A stretch of 64,000 nucleotides of DNA from Glandiceps talaboti. Taxonomy: Eukaryota > Hemichordata > Enteropneusta > Spengelidae. Positions within the stretch are counted from its first letter, which is position 1, and the number at the start of each line of letters is the position of its first letter. The notes under the pieces are model-generated. The model saw only the letters and a list, made by a program, of their open reading frames with translations, searched no databases and was not told the DNA's origin. A program made the translations under genes and the position numbers. Where the stretch lies: NCBI RefSeq assembly GCF_964340395.1, contig NC_135559.1:18904150-18968149 (forward strand), in the 5' to 3' direction. Of this stretch, positions 32,652-44,700 are shown piece by piece.

Positions 32652-34144
32652 ATGGCCAGTGTTTCGTATAACACATTCGGAAAAAAAAAATCGAAAATTA
32701 ATCTTCTGATTACGTCCCCACGGTACGTAAGCCTTCTGATAGCATTTATGGCATTGTTTGTAACTGTGTTACTATGGGAGTATTGTAACATTAAAAGAAC
32801 GAAATATATTGCAGATGATTTGGATACACTTTCATCCTTTCTGTTATCGATCAATTCAGGAATGTCCTGCCTTGTAGAGTGGTTTACTTATACCAAAAGG
32901 AGAAAGCCAACATTCTGATTTTCGTAATAAATTGTTTTCTTTAAGTTATTGTATTTTATTATTTTATATGCATTACAAGTAAATTGCATAGTTGTCGCTA
33001 GTAAAGACGCCAGAGTTATTCATTGTCTATGAATGACTTAGCCAGTCCCAAATCTAGAATATTGGTACAGTGGTACTAGTAAGCTATACATGCTTATTCT
33101 AGTAAGTTTGAGGGCTAGCTACTTTTAGTTATGAGATGAACTTGGCTGTTTTACTGAATGCACATGATAGACCTAACATGGGATTCAAGATATCAAATTA
33201 ATATGGAAGTGTACATTACAATTTGTACCATGGTAGTTATACATATTTATCAGTATGCCATTAATACATATACTTTATCTTGACATTAAACTTCGAAAAA
33301 GAACGTTCAATTTACTTGAAAGTGAACAACAAATTTGTTTGTTAACCATTTATTGGTTTCGTATCCTCTTCAATGAAAAAATGGTTTGTGGTATATAGAA
33401 AGGAATTATATACTAATTACTAAGGCTTGTTTGTTGCTTTTAAAAAAAATCATTGACTTTTAATACTTTAGTGATAACCACTGTTAATGAAAAGAACATA
33501 ATAAGCGATGTATGTAACAACTCAGTGTCTGCACCCATCTCAATCTTCATATTTGACTTGTACTTGTCACGTCCGTTTGTTTCCACTCCGCCGGAGCCAA
33601 CGAAAGAATTTATATTGAAGCCCGCCCCCATGCGGTCAGAATATGTGATGCACCCGAATGTGCAATCAAGTTGTAAGCTTTAACTCTTCAACCGTTTCAG
33701 TTATTGGAAAGATAAAAGACTGTCATGAACTCTGAACCCAATCTCATTTGCGGATACTACATTCTTCTTGTGTACATATTTTATAAAGTCATATGCATTG
33801 TTGACATGTTGGCAAAAAAATAATACACATTAAAACAAATGGCTATTTTGAAGCACCTGTAGTTTGAGATGTGACTGATAACACGTTGGCAGTTGGACAA
33901 CTTTTAAAACATAAGGAATGTCAGAAATTTCTATATGAGAAAACAGTGTTGAAATGTGATTTTGAGAGAATAGCTATATTGTGCAAATTTTCATCGATCG
34001 GGAGAGGTTAATTTGCAAAATGTGAACGCTATCAGTCGACCCTTGTTTAATCTGCCTTTCCATCTCCCCTTCACCTAGTCTTCCTTCAAGTTGTTGTCAG
34101 AGAAGGGGACACGATTCTGACAATGTCTCTAATCAATAAAGATG
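32652..34144 (+). CDS. Candidate three-exon type II membrane protein (partial)
   Basis: Exon A (32652-32784) starts at an ATG and gives a short basic tail (KKKSK) followed by one hydrophobic helix (YVSLLIAFMALFVTVLLW), the layout of a type II membrane protein. Exons B (33472-33672) and C (34079-34144) are open in one frame, start and end in the same phase and have good splice sites. The joined frame reads on through all three for 132 codons. Exon A's donor (T|GTAACA) is weak; without it the frame ends at 32918, with AATAAA just after. I recognise no family and see no terminal exon before COG6. The 3' end is missing or B and C belong to another gene. Confidence 0.35.
33472..33672 (+). CDS. Candidate exon B
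   Basis: Sixty-six full codons are open between acceptor TTAATACTTTAG and donor AAGTT|GTAAGC. It encodes a Pro-rich stretch (VSTPPEPTKEF) after a hydrophobic one (APISIFIFDLYL). Confidence 0.42.
34079..34144 (+). CDS. Candidate exon C
   Basis: The acceptor has a strong pyrimidine tract (CCATCTCCCCTTCACCTAG) and the donor is GATG|GTAGGT. The frame that fits exon B is FLQVVVREGDTILTMSLINK, while the other two frames contain stops. Confidence 0.42.
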
Positions 34145-34387
34145 GTAGGTAAACTCTTAGACCACCAGAAAAATTCTTCTCGTCATCTGAGCTAAACCTC
34201 AGGCTAAACTGAATGAAATTCGTACTTTGGGGATTATAAGGTGTGATGTGTTTTCATTTAGATACAGGGACTTGAATAGAAGAAATTACAGTGTATCAGG
34301 GACAGAAAGATAAAGAAGTGGTTCGGATTTGTTAGCAGGCTTGATGAGGAAATTTGAATAATCATTATTTGCACATTAAAAAGTTAA

Positions 34388-34738
34388 AGTGGCCATATGG
34401 ATGAGGATTGAGTATTTATTTTGGATTTTTGATTTCTAAAACAATTTTATCATGGAGTCTTACGTGAAAAATCAATGTGAAACAACATTGTCTAAATCTG
34501 TGTTTGTCACTTAATACATTGCAAAAAGTAAAAAAAAAATGTGTAAAAAATGTTTGTTATTGTACATACAATAACAAACATTTTACACATTTATTATGCT
34601 TTTGCAATTTATTGTGTTACAAACAAGGACTTGGCATATGTTGTTTCACATTGGTTTGTCAAGTAGGAAGTGATGATAAAATTATTTTGTAAATTAAAAA
34701 TCCAAAATAAATACCCAATCCTCATCTATATGTCCACT
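34388..34738. mobile_element. 351-bp near-perfect palindromic element flanked by TTAA
   Basis: The two halves pair along almost their whole length around 34565. Outer ends are AGTGGCCATATGGATGAGGA and its near complement, each bordered by TTAA (34384-34387 and 34739-34742). TTAA is the piggyBac duplication, but a simple TA duplication fits as well. Related ends occur near 4433 and near 12846. It lies downstream of the COG6 stop. Confidence 0.8.
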
Positions 34739-34863
34739 TTAAAACTGCAGTAAACTTGAAGTATCGCATAACAATGTATCACCACCCACCTTCTCACTAA
34801 ATATCACTCAGATAATATCAACACATTTAATTTAAAACAACGGTGGATCCAATAAAGCCCATA

Positions 34864-34869
34864 TTTATT
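34864..34869 (-). terminator. COG6: Likely COG6 polyadenylation signal
   Basis: On the minus strand this is AATAAA, the first canonical signal after the COG6 stop, giving a 3' UTR of about 780 bases. Confidence 0.45.
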
Positions 34870-35177
34870 CAATATATCCAGTTTTGTATACATTGCAGAG
34901 TGTTTTAAACAAGCTCCCATGCAAAGGTACAATAAACAGTATAATATTCCTTGTGAGATGCAGTATTTTACACCAAGGATACTAGTAACTTGGAGGTATA
35001 GAATTTAATTTACAATATACAAACTTAGTGCTGACTGGTAAGTGGTCATTAGTTCTGTCAAATCAGAACATTTAATTTACTGTAGTAGCATATGCCTTGA
35101 AAGAATAACTTATGAATATTGAAAACATTTCATCATTTTTTTTTTCTCAAAATGTTAACATGCACCTGGTGATGTGT

Positions 35178-35570
35178 AATGATTGGTTGATGACATACAA
35201 TAACTGTCCAATCACCACCATCCAACTAGTTTTATAATGTGATGAGATTATTGCAAAATAACCTTATTTCATTCCTCTGAAGGGAAACTATGCATTAATT
35301 TCGCACTACAGGTACTAGGTCTTCACTGATTGGTTGATGGAATGTAACACCTGTTCAACAACCAATTATACATTGATACACTTGATAGTACCCATCCAGA
35401 ACCATAAAACTTACATGCCAAGTTGGAAATTTAAATAATTATAACTTTATAAGCTTCTCACTGATTAATCAATGACAAGTTGTAATTCTCCAATCACTGA
35501 TGTCATTTTTGACAATGAGTCACATTTGAATATTACCAAAGTAACACCTGGCCAATCACTGAGTATATTT
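35178..35570. repeat. Degenerate CCAAT/ATTGG-containing repeats in COG6 3' UTR region
   Basis: TGATTGGTTGATGRCAT-type words followed 30-40 bp later by CCAATCA recur about three times with about 150-bp spacing. Confidence 0.5.
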
Positions 35571-35650
35571 TAAATTGCACCAAGTGGCTTTGACTGCTAT
35601 AACCCAACCTTTTGAAAAGACTTAAATTTGCTCAAATAGTCAATTAGTTT

Positions 35651-35798
35651 CTAAGTAAGTAATGTTTTGACTTGTGTCGGTGTTCTTAGCACGATAGATT
35701 TGGGTTCTTTGTAGGCATTGATAGAATCCATTATATTTTGATAAATTAATTCATAGGCAGCAGATACCAGTTCTGTAGATTGTTTGTAAACTCTGTCC
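35651..35798 (-). CDS. COG6: COG6 exon 19 (terminal)
   Basis: Residues 594-642 ([20 protein letters not shown] ... [10 protein letters not shown]) and the TAG stop. Acceptor TTGTTTACAG. Confidence 0.96.
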
Positions 35799-38700
35799 CT
35801 GTAAACAAATACAAAAATACAACATCATTATGAGTAGACAATAGCCAAGATGTTTATACCTATCAAATCCTCTTTTCTTGTTTGGGTGTTACGGGTTGTA
35901 CTTAGGTGATATGGGTTACACTTGGGTGTTATGGGTTATACTTGGGTGATATGGGTTACACTTGGGTGTTATAGGTTATACTTGGGTGTTATGGGTTATA
36001 CTTGGGTGTTATGGGTTGTACTTAGGTGATATGGGTTACACTTGGGTGTTATGGGTTATACTTGGGTGTTATGGGTGGTACTTGGGTGTTATGGGTTGTA
36101 CTTAGGTGATATGGGTTACACTTGGGTGTTATGGGTTATACTTGGGTGTTATGGGTTGTACTTGGGTGTTACGGGTTATACTTGGGTGTTATGGGTTTGT
36201 ACTTGGGTGTTATGGGTTGTACTTAGGGGTTATGGGTGGTACTTGGATGTTACAGGTTGCATTTGGGTGTTCTGGGTACCATTGTACTTGGATGTTAGAC
36301 ATGGGTGTTATGGGTTGTACTTGGGTGTTATGGGTTGTACTTGGGGGTTATGGGTTATACTTGGTGGTTATTGGTTATACTTGGTACTTACCTCAATGAT
36401 GCACTCTGTATATAGTTCATCTGTGGCATTATTAGACTATCAGGGGATGATAAATAGGAATCAAACTTGCCCTACAACAAAATCACAACAACATGAATTA
36501 CCAGGTATTGCAAGTAGTAATCTGACAAAACTCTGTCAAGAATTTTACATTGACAAATTTACTGAAAATACAAAAATAAATCTCTTATTGTAATAAATAC
36601 TATTTGTGGATGAATGAAGAGATGAACTGTATAATAATGTATTTATTCCAAGAGATACAAAATATAAATTTACAATAACATTTCAATCATATTTTGATAA
36701 CTATTAAGTATGGGAAAGGAAGAGAAATATTAGTTGCCTTGCAGCTAGTCAAATCTGCCCCCCTCCCCTCTAGATGTCTGAATACATACCATAGCTCCCT
36801 TTAAAGTATTGGCGTCCATTCCATGAATTGATGATAGTGGTCCCTGAAGCAGGAAATATAATGATATGAGGATCAGGTCAAAGGTCAAATGTTATGGCAC
36901 ATGCCAACATAAAATATCACCAGGCTCAATAGCATTTCATTATTTCAAAGAGGGAGTTTTGACAGTTCCCTTTTAATGGGATAGCAAATTACAATTATTG
37001 CAAGCATGACTTTAGTGCAAATACTGCAAGTACCCACGCTGACACTCATGAGTCACTGGGTTCTGTTATCATTACATACGATATATATATATATATTTAA
37101 AATAGTAAATTTGAAAATTAAAAATAGAATTGACAGTCTGTTGATAATAATACTGGGTACTTACCTCTTTGGGTTGGTGTTGTTGAATGATATGATATAT
37201 ATGTGATAACCCAGCCCTTGATAACACAAATGATGCTTGTTCACTGACTACAGTGTCTAGATGAGCCTCTATCTGTCAAGTAAGAAGGCAGCGGAAGTTA
37301 GGAATAATGTGCAAAGTGAGTTTCCTGATGGCAAGCACTGCAGTGTAAATATAATATTTCTACTATGGTAAATCAAAAATATTGTTTACAAATACGCAGC
37401 CAGAAATCCATGGGCCTGTTTTAATTTTCATTGGACAGACAGTCCTGATGGGACATCCCTGAATTGTCAGGCCTGCTAAAGCCCTGACTTAACAGGGTTG
37501 ACACATCCCTGACTTGTGAGACCTGCCAAAGACCTGCTTGTACAGGCCTGCCATAGTACTGAGGGGACAGGTTTATCACAGTTCAGGCTGTTCAGGTCAA
37601 CCAAAGTCCTGACTGGCCAGGCCTACCACAGTTCTGACTGGTCAGGTCTACCACAGTTCTGACTGGTCAAGTCTACCACAGTCCTGACTGGTCAGGCCTA
37701 CCACACTCCTGACAGGTCAGGCCTACCACAGTCCTGACTGGTCAGGCCTACCACAGTCCTGACTGGTCAGGTCTACCACAGTCCTGACTGGTCAGGCCTA
37801 CCACAGTCCTGACTGGTCAGCTCTGCCACAGTCCTGACTGGTCAGGTCTACCACAGTCCTGACTGGTCAGGCCTACCACAGTCCTGACTGGTCAGGTCTA
37901 CCACAGCTCTGATGGGAAAGTCCTTCCCTAGCCCTGAGATTTCTTTCTTTACAGAAGCACCACTCTAGCTTACCTGGCCTGCAAGCATTTCCAGTCTTTG
38001 ATCTGTGAATTCATACAAAGCTAGAGTTGACTGCATGGCATAGATACTATTAACCATATATACACCCATATCAGCTGGGTTTAATTTACTAGCTGATACT
38101 GCACACATCTGAAGTACTGGATCCAATACACAGGATAAAACCTGTTAAGATAGAAATTAGAATACACAATCAGATGATTCAGATATTATTTATAAATGTT
38201 TTTTGTTTTTTTTGACAAATGTTATATGTGTACTCACATCTATTCTCCCATAATTCTATAATAGTGGTCTAACTAGCCAAATTTAAATGAATAATAGTGA
38301 CCAGTGACAAATCCATAGTTACCACTAATTATACTGCCCCCTAGAGTTCAACTGTAACTACATTTTGTCATTCTAGTGAGGATCATTCTCCAGGACAGAT
38401 GGAAAGCATTCTCGCAAACCAGAGCTGTTATTTCTCCCGCGAACTTCGAAATAATGTGCCCTCTGGTAGGGCACGTACTGGACGGTGCTGTAAAAGAGGC
38501 TGTAGTTTGTGACAATGAATGTTCTTTAATACTATCGGTAAGTTTAACTACTTGTGCCTTGTAAACTTTGTATACAGGGAAACATTGTCAGTCATGTGCA
38601 CATTCCTGTCACAGTCCAGCAGCAGTCCTGAATTTCAGGTATGCATACAATCCCTGAATTTCAAACGTACATGCAGCCCTGAATTTCAGTGCTCCAGCAA

Positions 38701-41700
38701 TACTGATACTGTGCTGCTACAGTCCTGCACTGCCACAGGACTGCATCATGTTGGCTGAGTAATTCATTTGATTGAACAAACTGATGACTATTTGTGGACA
38801 ACCACATTCACTTTATAATCATATCACATTCAGCAAACTGCTTCCCTCTATGACTATAATCTCCATGACAACTGATGACCGTGACATACCTTGGCAAAAT
38901 CTTCTTGTCTGGCATCCAATGGAACAACGGATGAATCATGTGATGCTAACACTTCACGTAGAAGTGACAAGGTTTGATTTAAAGACTGTGTTGGACCAAG
39001 ATCAGCTGGTGGTAGTTCAACCTAAATGAAAAGGAAAGTGTAAAACACAACTCTGGTAATCCAGCCTTCAGTTTACTAAGATTGACACAAACTAAATCTA
39101 CTGTTCTTCAATGTGGTAGATTACACAAGTGGGCGATATCGGTTCCTCTGTTGTGCGATTCTAATTACCCTGTGATCAAGATAGTGTAAACATTGGAAGT
39201 ACTAAAACAATACACTGCGGCAAGTTCATGGAACTCTCTCAATAAAACTCTGCAATGCCTCCCTACTAAGACTATAATTAAACCAAAATCCATTCATTAG
39301 CTTATCACTGTTGTATCAACATGTTGTCACAATAGTTTTAGTTTGTGTCTATCTTAGAAAACCGCAGGCTGAACTACCGGAGTAATATTGATTCCTAACT
39401 CTAAATATGAACGTTAATATGAAATGTACATTGATTTTTATAATTACGATTTTAAATCACAAAGATGACAAACAGTATTTTGTAAAACCACAGTAGTTTA
39501 GTGCCTACCGGGGTGGGGGTGGGGTGGAGGGTGGGTGGAGGGTGGGGTGGGGGGTTATACATGTAGTAATCTCTATGTTCTCTTACTTACGTATAGTCAA
39601 AGCATGGAAGTATCAGTCAGTGGTTCAAGTATTCAATAAAATTTTGTATCTTATCTTACCTTTTCCATTAGTCTCTGTGCATGGCAGTTAAGGGCATTGT
39701 AAAACATTCGCTGACACAATTCATACACATCACCCAAGGTACTTAGGAGGACGGCATCAGAATTGAGAAGTTGTCTGAAAATAATAGTTAGGTAAACTTT
39801 AACAATAACCTTCTCATGTATCTAGTTGGTTAAAATTTATACTACAAAACAGTTTGAAATACTTTTTGGGGGATTATTTTCTGTATACAAATATAAATGG
39901 CATTTTTTAATTGCAAAAATGTAATGACCCTGACAGTATTTTGATCAATAATTTCTACATTTAGATCTCTTTTTTGATCAGTGATAAATACAACCCAGAG
40001 TAGTTCATTTTGTATAGCTATTATTATAAACACAACACAGGATACTGACACACTCTGATGACAGTCATCTGATTGGTCTGAATGTGTCATGTGATGATCA
40101 CATGATATTGACTACAAATAGGTGATTATGAAAAGATAATATGGGTAAATGTACTTTATACCATGCATGAACCAAGTTGAACAAAAAATATGGAATATAT
40201 ACTCATTCTACGTCATGACAACACATGTCCATGTCATAACAATGCATGTCTATGTCACTGGTTCTGTTGTGTTGGAAGTATGAGTCAAAATGTTCAAAAT
40301 TATCATTACTTTCCCTGATTTTTCTTTGATATTACTGGCACTGGTAGAATTATGTTATTCTCCAATATTTTTCTTCATTCAGTTGGAAAATACTCGTGAC
40401 CTAAGGATTGCCACTCCTCATCTAGCAACAAAGGCCCCTTAAGTCACTCGTATTTCCTTGGCTGCACAAAGAAAAATATTGGGGAATAACATCTCAATAT
40501 ATGTTTACAGTACCTATTAGGAACATTTATGATAAACCATGTTAAAAGATCAATCAGTGGTCAACTGTGGTAGAGGTGTGTGGCCAATACTACCAGCCCA
40601 AGTAAAGACCTAATTTATACCCATCTAGTTAACATTCCTATCCAAACCATTTCCCTATGGATATTACAATAAACAAGACAGAACACGCCGCTATAAATAT
40701 ATCTACTTACCCAATAGTATTGTAATAAAATTTCAATAGATTTGCCAGTTTGTAGAGAATGACTGGACCAGGTTCTGATACTAATACTTGCTCCACTCGT
40801 ACCTGTTATGATGTAAGACAAAGTAGGGTTGTGGTTAAAAAAAGTATTCGTCAAAACCAACACTTGCAAGTCTTACATAAAAACAACACAAATGATGGTT
40901 TCATATGATTTTTGCCAGAAATGACATCTCCTATTTACCTCAATAGGGAACTTGCAAACCTGCCATGTTGAATATTGCATCATGGGAAATGTGATTATAA
41001 ATACTAATCAATTAGTATTATGAACAATACTGTTATATTGTTTGTAACCACAAATGATCAATTCATAGTCACCCTGACCATTGTGAGAGGTTTATTTCAT
41101 CAGTAGCTCCAGATTAGGTAATACGATAACCTCAGATAATCCCATAGTCCTTTGCGTCTAAGCATGCTCAGTCTGGATTGCAAGTTCCCTATTATGAGTT
41201 GATTTTCCAAAACTTTTAGGACTTGAAAAGGTTTTGTATTTGACTTTTTATCCTGTCCTTTTTTTTCATAATTTTCCAACTAAGTGTGAGTATTCAAAAT
41301 CATGGATATCTTGCTTGTGATGGTTTGTGGCAATATAAAGGAAATTGTTTTATTTTAATTGTCTTTAAAACATGACTTTCGTTTTAGTACGTTTTTTTGT
41401 TGTTGAAGCAGTCTGAATCAAAAATTTCTTGTATATTTGCAAGAATAAAGAATTGAACAAACGTGACATTATTTACAGATAATTTGCATTACCTACTATA
41501 ATACTAAAATTTTCTAAAATTTACAACTTGGTGATTTTTATAAACATTGAATTCCAAGGGGCAAGATTCATTATTTTGAGTTGACAGGTGTAGTAACCAG
41601 TCTGTAAGGTACGCTGTGATGGAGTGCCCTTACACATCGGTCAAATCCTCTCATGTCTGTGTTGAACTTACAGTTCAGTGTACTAACTTACTTTGAATGG

Positions 41701-44700
41701 TCTGCATACACCCTCTGTGATATGTCCAAGGATGTCCTGAACTTGAAATTTGCCAGCTGAAATAAATCAGTGATAGACCTTTCAAATAACTGCGCCCTCT
41801 AGTGATGAAGTATTGCAAGGCTGATATGAGCAAAGAGTTGTGAAAATGCTTACATGTGAACAGTTGATAACCAAACACACTGACTATGAAATACAAAAAA
41901 TACTGTCAAAAGATGTCACTACTGTTTATGTATACATCTGGTCTTATCACACGCTAAGTTGTAGACAACACTGTTTTACCTTGCTCTGTAGCTAACTTCA
42001 CCAAACTTTGTAAATGTTCTTTTTCTGATGCAGATGCTTGATGTAACCATGCCAACATGTCACCAACATATCGTAATGGATCATGGGAATGTAGCTCGAT
42101 GGGTCTTGGCGTTCCACCTGGACCTGTCATGTGAAAGAATGAATAGTATAAGATATAACCAATTTCAAAACAAGCAGTAATATCTATCAGGACTCTAAAA
42201 ACATGTTTCTGTTACCATGTAAGAAAAGTCTTGGATTGCAGTGACATATTCAAATAGACTAATCAATATGCATATCTGCTTTCGAAATGATTATCCTAAA
42301 ATAAAGATATGGATTTGATGATATGCATAATGAAGTCAAATACTGTGCTTGACTCTACAAGGCTAAGTTGTCTGTCTCGTATGCAAATAAGCTAATTAGT
42401 ATGCATGTATACTATACAGATAATCTACATTAATAGTCATTATAATCCTCATGTTCACTAATTCTAAATGCTGAACCATCCCAACTACAGCAGCCACTTT
42501 TGAAACTACATATTCAAATGAGCTCATTAGTATGCATGTCTGCCTTGCAGTAAAATATACCATGTATAGGCTGTACTCTCCTGACTAGAGCAGTCACTTT
42601 GGAATCACATACTCAAATGAGCTCATTAGTATGCAAGGCTGCTTTGCAGTAAACCTATATGCAGTACTCTCCTGGCTAGAGAAGTCACTTTTGAAATCAC
42701 ACATTCAAATGAGCTCATTAGAATACATAACTCTACCATATAAATTATAAACACTTACCTCCCCTAGTTAAAGCATCAATGAATCCTCTGACAACAGCTG
42801 TTCTTCTAGCTGTACCAAACTCATCCAAAGAGTATCTGAAATGTAGATATAGTTAATACCACTACGAAGACACATCAGCAGATACACAAGTTACAAATGC
42901 TTCAATTGGGAAACAGTGTCTTTAATCTAGTTTATAGAGGTAGTGTGGTGTGAAAATGGTCAAAAATGACTTTCTGGGCCCTAAGCATCAAGACATTCTG
43001 CTATGATAAAATAAGCCTTGTCTTTGTTCCCCTTTAAAGGCCAGGATTTCAATCCTAGGCTTTCACGTTAGTGTCATCTTATCAGTAGAGCCATAAGGAC
43101 TACATAGGATTATTTGGCCAACATTTTCTATAGTTTTGTCAGACAACTGTATTTCACACCTAATGTTTAATCCTTTTTTTTCAAAGTGGGCATTTTTTTA
43201 AAAACTTACTTGAAGAGTACAGGTCTGTCTTGTAATGCCTGCATGGCCTGACATAGTAATGGTGATACCTCTACAGAATCACTACTCAACATACGACATT
43301 CACCTATTGGACAAAACAGATGATAGAAGTACATGTATTAATGAAGTATGCGTTTACAAACAAAAGTTATTCAACCTAGCTTTATAGTTGAGGACTTGGT
43401 ATGATCAAGGTTGCACTGTAAAGTCCACATGATTACAAAGGCTGAAATTGATAGTATACTCGCCAGGGAGTTGATGAAGTAAAAGGGTCTGTCAGGTTAA
43501 TATTTTTACTTAGGGCACAGTGTGGGAAAGTGAACACTGTTATGTATTAAAAGTTACTTTGTAGGGAACTCTACACAGAGAATGAAGTTATTCAAACTGA
43601 TCATTATAAGTATAAATACTTCCAAAGCAGGATGTATGAATATACCATCTCTCTGCAAATAATTTCTGTTATCTATATAAATGTTTAACAATGGAAGACA
43701 CAACATCTCTTGTAAGGTTTGAATATTGTTGACTATAAAAGCCCTATCCTGGTAATTCTTTGACATTGTCAAAATAAGTTTTTAAATTTGACCATGAATG
43801 TAAAAATACAACTGTGCATGGATTGGACATACACACTAAAGTAGAGTCCTTTAGTAAACTGATACAATTAAAATGTCTGCATACCTTGTGTCCATCTATA
43901 AAGTCTTTCATAAGCAGTTTCCTGATGTAAAGCCATGGTTTCCATTATTTCTAACCTGTAATTAAAAGAGAAGAAAACTATCTAATACAAACTCCTCCAG
44001 TGTAGCAAGTCATCCAGTAACTGTAATTGTAATTGTAATTGTAATTTATTTACCCATCACAAAAAAAATAATACATAACAATTGAAAGCATATAATACAC
44101 AATGTGTGCATAATTGTATCAGAGCGGGCGAGAGGCTAGAAAATAGTTTCTATAACTAATCTAGTCTAGCCACTCAAAACTCATACACTAGTATAAATAT
44201 TACAATAAAAAAAAAAGTATAACAAGTCCTCCAGCATAATTCTATTGTAAACATGTTCTAAAATCTTAGTTACTAGGATCTTGCAATAAAACAAGAGGGC
44301 TTTGTACTAAAGGAATGGTGAAAACAAATCTATGTATCACATATATATAAAGTGATGAAGACCAACACTTTGTTACAATTTCAGGAAAATGTCCAAAATT
44401 AATAAGTCACTTTGCATAAACGTTTATTTACACAATGCTTGTGAACAAGTAAGTAATTTTGATCCATAGTTATCAAGTTCAAACTGAAGTTAATAAAGTT
44501 AATCATACATTGTACATTGATGTATGTAGATATTTCTAGTGTTCTTGTTAGAAGAATCAGTCCAACTACAACTATTGAAGTCACAAGTGGAGAGCTGGAA
44601 CACGCCCAGACCATAGCAATATGTGTGAAATAAATAAAACGAGGCAGTTCAACTGGTCTCCGATCTTCAATCTGATCTTTATTTTAATTTAAAACACCAA

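Noticed and set aside
32652-32918. Exon A as a complete 88-residue single-exon gene with AATAAA after the stop
   Set aside because: Possible, but the in-phase downstream exons and the type II anchor layout make a spliced gene at least as likely; kept as one candidate.
35881-36385. Telomere-like (GGGTTA) repeat
   Set aside because: GGGTTA occurs in each unit but inside a 20-bp period; this is a minisatellite.
36042-36593. 183-codon Gly/Trp/Leu/Tyr-rich frame
   Set aside because: Entirely produced by the 20-bp minisatellite in COG6 intron 18; the tail runs antisense through exon 18.
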